Shown here one piece after another: positions 56,965 through 64,000 of a DNA stretch of 64,000 nucleotides. This DNA is from Metarhizium brunneum (taxonomy: Eukaryota; Ascomycota; Sordariomycetes; Hypocreales; Clavicipitaceae). The first letter of the stretch is position 1, and each line of letters opens with the position of its first letter. A model generated the notes under the pieces. The model searched no databases. It was not told the origin of the DNA and saw only the letters and a program-made list of their open reading frames with translations. The stretch covers positions 5,518,001 to 5,582,000 of the forward strand of contig NC_089422.1 in NCBI RefSeq assembly GCF_013426205.1, written 5' to 3'. The translations under genes and the position numbers were made by a program.

Positions 56965-58948
56965 GTCGTTGGTGTCGTTGGCGAAACCTGTCGCGGTGTC
57001 TCCAAAGGAAGAGGAAGGTGCCGGCCGCACAGATGAACTAACAAACGGAAAACGCAAACGCTGCAAATTACAGCAGGGTCAGCATCTCTATCTATTAACT
57101 TGACGCCATGGTGGCCGAGGGCGCGAGGTCTCTTAGAGCAGTCAAATGACCACACCATGATCAGGTGCATGTGGCGTCGAGGGAGAGGTATGTTCAACAG
57201 CAAAGGGCATTCATACCTAAGCAATAAAAGGAACAATAAGAAGTCCAAAAAAATAATAAATTAACTGAAGGAACAGTTGAGGAGTAGCCTCTCAGAACGC
57301 CAATGTAAATCAACGAACGTAAGGGGGGAGAATTTCTCTAGTCGGTGTAGAGAGAGGGACGACGAGAGACAAGACAATACAAGACAAAGAGGTGCAACCA
57401 ATCGGGCGTACAGTCCACGTCCACGTTTATCGTACAGAGACAGTGACGATGAGGGAGGAAGGACGATTATATGACGTTTATTTCAAAGTTTCGGAGGTTT
57501 TTATTGATCGTGGTTGAAACAGGAGCGAAATTGTAACGTGGTACGAGAAAGCCGTTAAGAGGGAATGTGCAAGCGGCCCTGGAATGCGGCAAAGGGCATT
57601 CGGCGGGCAAGACAATGTATGGGCGAGGTGGTGCGGCCCGCGGGTGGTTTATTTTAAGCCGGAATCATGGGCTGCATCGGACACGGGGGTTGCAACGAGA
57701 GCCGGGTCGGCGAGAGAGGTTGAAGCGTGGGCGACAGATAAGGCTGGTGGTGATGTCGTATGCACGAGGATTCGACGAAGAGCGCCCAACCTGGGTCGTA
57801 TCAGTGGATTGAATAGACGTCTGCGCAAGGGAGAGTTGTCGATCAACGGAGGAACGAAGGGCGGGAAAGCGAAAGAAACAGCAGCAAGCTGGACAAGATG
57901 AGCAGCAGATGAAAGGGGTTAAATGGCGAGGTGGTGCAGGATTGCGAAAAGATGTGTTTATTGCACCGAGGACTGTCTAGCAAGGTTTTGCAACTAGGAG
58001 AGGCCGACTGGAGGAGCCGTCAAATCGGAGGATCAACAGAAAGGTGGAAGGCCGAGCAAAAGTGGGTCGGCGAGGGGGCCAGCGAAGGGGCCAGCGCAAG
58101 GGCCAGCGCAGGGACGGGCGGTGGCCAACACGGCCAGGGATGAGGCCTCAGTGCTCCAGGTCTAAAAATTCAGTTGCCGTGACGCCGTGACGCCACGTGC
58201 AGCATTGAACCAGGCAGTGAAATGCTGGGTCAAGTGTCCGGTCCAAATGCTCAAATGTTGGAGATTTTATTGTGGGCCTCGAGTGCCTGACCGAACCTTG
58301 CAATCAATCACGAACAATTGGCGTCCAGATGACCCCCCCAACCCGCTCTCGACATCCCCAGATTGCTAGGTTCTTGAGATGGCCGATGGGCTCTCGACTG
58401 CGCGGGGGGATGCAGTCGGCAACTTTATTTTTGGGTCCAAGATTTGGGCCCGGCTGGGTCTGGCTGGGTCTTGCCGTCAACCCATGATGAAATTCTCCTG
58501 ACGTCTGGAGGTGACTCTGAACTCCCCTCATCATTCCTCCCGGTCTCCAAGCCAGCCAATTCAGCCCGGCTAACAAACCTTCCCGTGTAGTCGAATGCCG
58601 CGTGCTCGACTTCACCAGCTGACGTCAAGCCGGACAAAGCCACACCGCCTGGCGCCGGGCGAGTGCATGCCTGCATAAAGACACCACCCAAGACGTCTCA
58701 GGAGCAGCAAGGCGCACTGCAGAATCCTCACGGTGTACTGATTAATGACTCGCGGCATGTTTGGTTGCATCTCCGAGTGAGAGTTTCCGTCTACTACTAG
58801 TTACTTACGTACTAATTTAATCCCCCCTCTAGTAGAGATGACATCCGAGATGCGCGATGCCAAAGTACTTTCCCACAGAAACAGGGTACCGCGGTACCTG
58901 CGGCCACGCCGAGCGCCAAGTTCTACCGAGACCTTGTTGCCCCATGTT
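56965..58948. other. 2 kb intergenic region
   Basis: 5' flank of the F-box gene, possibly with an unassigned first exon or leader intron near 57,067-57,250, and 3' flank of the HeLo-pseudokinase. Purine-rich near 57,270-57,480. A three-unit 12-bp repeat lies at 58077-58112. No gene is supported. Confidence 0.45.
58077..58112. repeat. three tandem 12-bp units (ggccagcgaagg-like)
   Basis: Units at 58077, 58089 and 58101 differ by one or two bases. GC-rich minisatellite in an intergenic region. Confidence 0.8.
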
Positions 58949-60682
58949 CTAGTTCACACGATAGTCATCCAGTACTCGAACAACTCTGAGATAGAAATCT
59001 TCGTGTATACTTACATCTGCCGTCGCTTGAACGCCACCCTCGAGGCATATTCTCGCCGCCTCTCGGTAACCCTTGCCCATTCTCGATGACATCTTAGGAA
59101 CTTCGTGGCTAAGCAGATATTCATAGAAACCATCGGCAGTATGACTGCCGTAGCCAGCCGAAACGGAGGCCCTCTGCTGCATAGTTTCAACGCTTTCTTT
59201 GAGACCCAGCTCCAAGAGTACAATGCCAAGGCTATAGACATCGTGTCGATAGTCAAACGGTGTTCTCGTCGCACGGGTCGTATTGGTCCTCGAGTTTTGG
59301 ACTGGAAGCCCCTGGACTTCCGGGTGTCGATACAGATTGAATCGGAAGTCGTCATCCACCCCTTCTGTTTGTCCAGCAGAGGATGCCTCCCTGGTGTACT
59401 CAAACCCAACAAGGTGTGGCTTGTCGTATACAAACCTGCCCCCCTGCTTTGCAAAAAACATGATGTTGTCGCTCCGGATACCCTTGTGCAGCCAGCCTGC
59501 TAAATGTAAAAACAAGACTGCTCTCGAGAGTGTTGTCGCTACTTGGTACCATTCCCCTGCGTCCAAAGAATCGACATTTTCTTCCAAAATCGCAGAGAGT
59601 GTCGTAGACGTTTCACCAGGAACCTTGAATAACATTCCGTGCTCTAAATCACCACCCCGGAGGTACCTCTTGACCACGCCAATACAGTCCAGCGTTCGAA
59701 GTTCGACTGGCTTGTATTCTGCTTTCAATAGCCTTGCGAGATTTTCGATTCGGTGCTGAAGCATGGCCTTGTACGTGAACAGTGAATGATTGGGCGGGCA
59801 TTCCGATCCAATAACCTCTTTCCACTCCACCAGCACGTCATGTGTGCCGTCCTTCTCGAAAGTGCCGAAGCTGTGACCGTCTTTTTCATCCTTCGTAGAC
59901 GTATCGTGAAGATTGGCCTCGTCTTCAGTGACGTCCTCCCCCCCAAAAACGGATTCTCGCGCATTCATCTCGATGATTGTTGATTTCAGAAGAGCGAGAC
60001 CCCGTAATTCTGAGTTTGCGTCTGACTGTGCCGTAATCATTTGCAATTTCGCCAAGTTCATCGTTGTTAGGAGGCTATTCAGCGCTAACTTGGCTGCAGG
60101 GTCAATCTTTGGCGGAGTAAAGAATCCCTCAAGGTCGTTGATGAACTTCTCCAGCCGATCGAGGGCTTTGAGGGGCTCGCCATCCTTTACTGCCCATGAC
60201 AGTTGCTCTTGTAAGTCGGAGCTTTCTTGGATACTGCGTATCTTGTCCGACAATGCCTGTCTTTCCCCAGAGTTGGGACTCGCCAAGTCTACCAGCCTCT
60301 CTATTGAAGACGTGGGCAGAACTGACGACTGTGAAGCTGCCTTGATCGCACTACTGCTCGACACCAGGCTGTCCAGCTGATCGATAAAGTGGTGTATCAA
60401 CACCACGTATTTGATTGCCGTGTCGCCATGGTCTTGAAAGCGCCGATCCTTGACGTGAAGCCCGTCTGGGCCGCGATCAATCCCCCAATCGATTCCCCAG
60501 CTCTTGAATCTTGCCAGCTGCAATTCTAATCTGGTCTGGAAGACAGCAGCGTCCTCCCCAACCCCGCCGGCCTTGCGCCATAGCTGGATTGCCTTGACTG
60601 TTCCCTCAAACACCTGAGCGAGAAGGCTTGTAGCGCCGAGAGCTGTGCCAGCTACACCGACGGGGTCAACTTGCGATGCCAT
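58949..60682 (-). CDS. HeLo-domain protein with C-terminal pseudokinase
   Basis: A single exon of 577 aa. The N-terminus (VDPVGVAGTALGATSLLAQVF, FQTRLELQLARFKSWG) matches the HeLo / prion-inhibition-and-propagation helical domain, residues about 5-210. In HET-S this domain kills by forming membrane pores. Residues about 300-560 resemble a protein kinase fold: HLAGWLHKGIRSDNIMFF, HLVGFEY, DVYSLGIVLLELG. The key residues are degenerate. The HRD loop reads HKGIRSDN (from His399), so the catalytic Asp is Gly and the Lys is Arg, and DFG reads GFE. It is thus a pseudokinase. The order four-helix killer domain then pseudokinase is that of animal and plant MLKL. It is divergent from a kinase-ankyrin gene only about 340 bp away. 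Confidence 0.88.
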   Translation of the reverse strand: MASQVDPVGVAGTALGATSLLAQVFEGTVKAIQLWRKAGGVGEDAAVFQTRLELQLARFKSWGIDWGIDRGPDGLHVKDRRFQDHGDTAIKYVVLIHHFIDQLDSLVSSSSAIKAASQSSVLPTSSIERLVDLASPNSGERQALSDKIRSIQESSDLQEQLSWAVKDGEPLKALDRLEKFINDLEGFFTPPKIDPAAKLALNSLLTTMNLAKLQMITAQSDANSELRGLALLKSTIIEMNARESVFGGEDVTEDEANLHDTSTKDEKDGHSFGTFEKDGTHDVLVEWKEVIGSECPPNHSLFTYKAMLQHRIENLARLLKAEYKPVELRTLDCIGVVKRYLRGGDLEHGMLFKVPGETSTTLSAILEENVDSLDAGEWYQVATTLSRAVLFLHLAGWLHKGIRSDNIMFFAKQGGRFVYDKPHLVGFEYTREASSAGQTEGVDDDFRFNLYRHPEVQGLPVQNSRTNTTRATRTPFDYRHDVYSLGIVLLELGLKESVETMQQRASVSAGYGSHTADGFYEYLLSHEVPKMSSRMGKGYREAARICLEGGVQATADVSIHEDFYLRVVRVLDDYRVN

Positions 60683-61022
60683 GCTATCAGTGAAGAAAAA
60701 CGTTGTTTAGAAGGAACAAGGCGGACGAAATCAACACATCTGACAGATGGAATAGGGTGGCACTTGTACTACTCAGTTCAATGAGGCGACGACGATCGCT
60801 CAGCTGAGGCGGTGCAAACGCACTATTGATTTTATGCACATTCCCAATCAATTTTCGTGTCAGCCGCAGCCACCAGATGTACATGCTTTGCAACAGTCAC
60901 ATGACCTTTAGCTGTCGCTTTCAAAAGCTGATTCTGTTCCCTATCTCATGGCCACTGTTAAACTGCTTCCAAAATCATTCCTCACTAGTCGTCGTACCAA
61001 CTTGGGACTTGGATTGCTTGCC
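60683..61022. promoter_or_regulatory. shared divergent promoter of the pseudokinase and kinase-ankyrin genes
   Basis: About 340 bp (265 bp if the upstream Met at 60948 is used) separate the two start codons. No specific operator is recognised. Co-regulation is inferred from the distance. Confidence 0.5.
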
Positions 61023-64000
61023 ATGACGTCTCAAGAGCCATCGCACTCCAATGTGGGGTTTGCTCAACGGGAGCACGACATTCTATCCTTGTTATCGATC
61101 TTTGTACACACGCATCAGACATTGAGTATTGGGTTCCGATTGCTGGGCATAGTTTTGGACGATCAGTCCTTCTACATGCCGGCTCCCGTGAAGGAAGGTG
61201 GCTACTTTGAGGTCTACATCCTACGTTCCAAGGACATTTTGGAGGCGGACCTTCTGGGTTCAAAAGAGGACATTCCATCGAATCTGCCTCGGACCGTGGC
61301 TGTCAAATGTCCCAAGGTACGAGGCAAGCTGAATGACAGGCGGAATCAGAAACTTTGGACCTCCATGGCCATGGAGCTACAGATTCTGAAACACGAACAT
61401 GTAAAGAATCATGATAACATTATTAAATTGCTGGGACTAAGTTGGAGATCAGTGCGGGGAACGTACATGCCTGCTTTTGTTCTTGAGGCCGCAAAGTCCG
61501 ATTTGTATAGTATGATACAATCGTTCCAGTTCACCTTGGACAAGATGACTACGAGAAAAATCCTAGGGCTGGCAGTCGACATCTCATGCGGTCTCTCGGC
61601 GTTACACGACTTGGGCATCATTCACGGAGATATGAAGCCACAAAATGTCTTAATATTTGAGGATCAAAAGCTGGGGTTTGTCGCCAAGATTACTGATTTC
61701 GGTTCTTCGTTGCTCAAAACAGACATCAAGGAGCCCATCGTGCTCCCGTATAATACCGATATTTGGCAAGCTCCTGAATGCCAAAACGCACTCGATGGGT
61801 CCCAGCTTATCGAGGCAGACAACTTTTCCCTGGGCCTCGTTCTGTGTTACATGCTTAGCAGAGGCCTCATACTACATCAACTCGAGGAAAGCGACGAAAA
61901 AGCTGCTACGGACGGGCAGTCTGCTGTCAGTTATGACTTTTATGCCAAAGTTGCCGCTGAGGCCCTGCATGAGACCTTTCGTCCCGCCCTAGAAATCGAA
62001 GAAGAGAGGTTATACGGTCCTATGTCGTCTCGCAAGCCCGAGGGGTGGCCCGATCCGAACGAAAAGGTCGACAATTTGGACGAAGACGAAAGCTACGTGT
62101 CGATTCGTAAAATCCAGCGAGCCGTTGCAAGAACTCTACTCCCATCGCTTTTCGAACCCCCCATGCGCCCCAGTTCGAAGAGCATCTACCTAAACATGAG
62201 GGTATGTTTCAGCTGGCTACTAAGACGAGACACGTTTTATCCGATTCTATCTCTCCACGACCCGTTTACCCCTGAGCGTTTGAAAGCTGCAAACTTCAAT
62301 GACCAAGAGAGGGATGTGCTGCAAAATCCAGGTACGCCGCTTCAAATTGGTCGTAGAGCATGCGCTAATCGGGCACTTCAGGCGCCATTGCGACGAAGGA
62401 GGACAAGGAGAGAGTCTGGAAGTATGCCACTACCATGGAATGGCTCGACAGATCCATCAAGACTATACAACAAGGTGGTGATCTTCCAAGTATGGACGAC
62501 ATCTCACAATCCGATGCTGCGCATCGTATTGCAACTTCCCTTAAAACTTGGTATGTACGAAGTTGCATTTCAGGATATTCACAGTCTGATGGCTCCCACA
62601 GGACGCAGAGCGAGGCTCCTCCTCGAAATAATATGCGCGAGGTTCGCAACCCCTTTGCTGTTGTAGAGGTGAGCACTTCTCCCGCACCCCCTTTTTTTTC
62701 TAATTCTGCCAAATCCATCAATAACTAAGGAGGTGGTTAGGCGGAAGCTTCTTTTGGTACTATGCGCTGCATCCCAGCCTGTGTCTTGAATCAAATCCTA
62801 GGTGAAATGCGGGCTGTCGCGTGCAATGAAAGGGAGAGCGAGTCCCGTCGGGCAGAAGCAGCTTGGCAGTGTTCCATTTTCCAGACCATGGCAGCACAGC
62901 TTGACCAAGTTGACAACCCCGGTATTAGTCCTACTCTTGAGCTAATGCTTTTGGCCGCAAGTCTTGGAAACTGGAAGGCACAGAGTATCTGTGGATGGCT
63001 TCACTCTGTTTTTGACAGGCCATTTCCCGTAAGTGAAGCAGTCGAATTGGAGTGGCTCCATGATTCAATTTGCAAGGGAAGCGCAACAGCCCGCCGCCGG
63101 CTGGAATCCCTTGACCCAGGAGCCTATACTATAGCAGTTGACGATCTCAAACGTTGCTGGGCAGGCATTGGAGTCAATTTGCCTGATGACTGGCAAATTT
63201 ATGACGATATAGATTTCCTTGGACTTTTAGAAGACCAGCCTTGTCTGGTTGGTGACTATCTTCAGATTGCTGCAACATGCGGCCGTCTTTCTCTATTGCG
63301 CACCATTTTAAACAAGTACTCTAGTATTATCGACATCAATGCCCGGTATCCGGGCGATGAAACGATTCTACTGAAGGCCTGCCGATCCGGTCATTTCGAA
63401 GTTGTACTCTGTCTTCTTGACCAAGATGCAGATGCATCAATCTGCAGCGAGGACGGGGCAGCACCATTACACTTTTTGAGTGCTTTTGAAGAAGAACAAA
63501 TTCCCCTAGTAGCAAACAGACTGGTGGCGGCCAAAGCTAGCCTCAAAGCCCGATCAAAAAATGCAAAACTGTACAAACTAGCCGTCGACGCAACCTTTGG
63601 CATGGTGGATGGGACGCCGTTGACTTGGGCTGTGGCCGCCAACAACCACGCAGCCACCCAGGCACTTCTCGACCTTGGTTCAGATCCATTCGATATTGCT
63701 GGGAGGACAGCGGAATATGGGGACAGCTGGTCAAACAACGCTCACATATCTCCCGTCTGGACCGCGGCAGCGAGCTTCCAGTATGAACTATTGGAGATGT
63801 TGCTAAAGAGAGCCGGCGATTGTGCCGAGCATTTGAATTACAATGAGCGCACTTTCGGTACCCAAGGCTTGAAGGACCCATTCACAATCCTCGGCTGGGT
63901 GGTGAATGGTTGCGAGGGCCACGGCATCCGCAGACTACTCCTCCATGAGAAACAATTCTCCCAGGCGTTCCAACGAACCTTTGATCTTCTTTTGCAGTAT
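61023..64000 (+). CDS. protein kinase with ankyrin repeats, partial at right edge
   Basis: Three exons so far, 61023-62331, 62382-62668 and 62741 to the window end, all in phase; 952 residues and still open at 64000. The kinase domain covers residues about 55-400 with the usual key residues: Lys95 in TVAVKCPKV, the catalytic loop HGDMKPQN with Asp203 (HGD instead of HRD), DFG as ITDFGSS with Asp225, and an APE-like APECQ. It is therefore probably an active Ser/Thr kinase. A fungal linker follows (FNDQERDVLQNPG, then MEWLDRSI). Ankyrin-like repeats begin near residue 740 (TILLKACRSGHFEVVLCLLDQ, GTPLTWAVAANNHAATQALL). An earlier in-frame Met lies at 60948. The kinase-ankyrin order recalls RIPK4-type proteins; the divergent neighbour is a HeLo-pseudokinase. 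Confidence 0.85.

Noticed and set aside
62207..62217. gtatgtttcag as an intron in the kinase-ankyrin gene
   Set aside because: Only 11 bases long; the reading frame continues normally without splicing.

Overview
This window reads as nuclear DNA of a filamentous ascomycete, most likely a Sordariomycete of the order Hypocreales. The reasons are genes broken by 50-120 bp GT..AG introns, HET, NACHT-ankyrin and HeLo proteins, Zn2Cys6 regulators, a GH55 glucanase, and a large secreted protein resembling the enterotoxin-like proteins of insect-associated hypocrealean fungi. The taxon is inferred from family content, not from a marker. I assembled 20 protein-coding genes, most by joining exons across introns whose phases check. 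No tRNA, rRNA or CRISPR array was found.

Left part (0.3-7.7 kb): a Myb-like DNA-binding protein, an Ap4A phosphorylase, an ER lipid-droplet protein of the FIT/Scs3 family and a five-exon cytochrome P450. From 9.1 to 20.3 kb lies an accessory block of cell-death or allorecognition type genes: a protein of unknown function, a divergently transcribed ankyrin-subtilisin protein, and a PNP-NACHT-ankyrin NLR of about 1,500 residues. Related degenerate LTR-like repeats stand at both ends of this block.

Middle (20.7-36.5 kb): a Zn2Cys6 regulator shares a promoter with an ETHE1-type persulfide dioxygenase, followed by a mitochondrial sulfide:quinone oxidoreductase, so two consecutive steps of sulfide oxidation sit side by side. 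After a 2.7 kb gene-poor stretch come the secreted enterotoxin-like protein, a glutathione S-transferase and a HET-ankyrin protein.

Right part (37.7-64 kb): a mitochondrial-type AAA ATPase, a WD40 protein, a zinc alcohol dehydrogenase, a small DUF7704-type membrane protein, a GH55 beta-1,3-glucanase, about 5 kb without a recognisable gene, an F-box/WD40 protein, and a divergent pair: a HeLo-pseudokinase (MLKL-like layout) and a protein kinase with ankyrin repeats (RIPK-like layout) that runs off the right edge.

The most interesting theme is the density of putative immune or cell-death receptors and executors: three separate loci, four ankyrin proteins with four different effector domains. 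Two of the loci are tight divergent pairs that could each be a receptor or protease with its executor.
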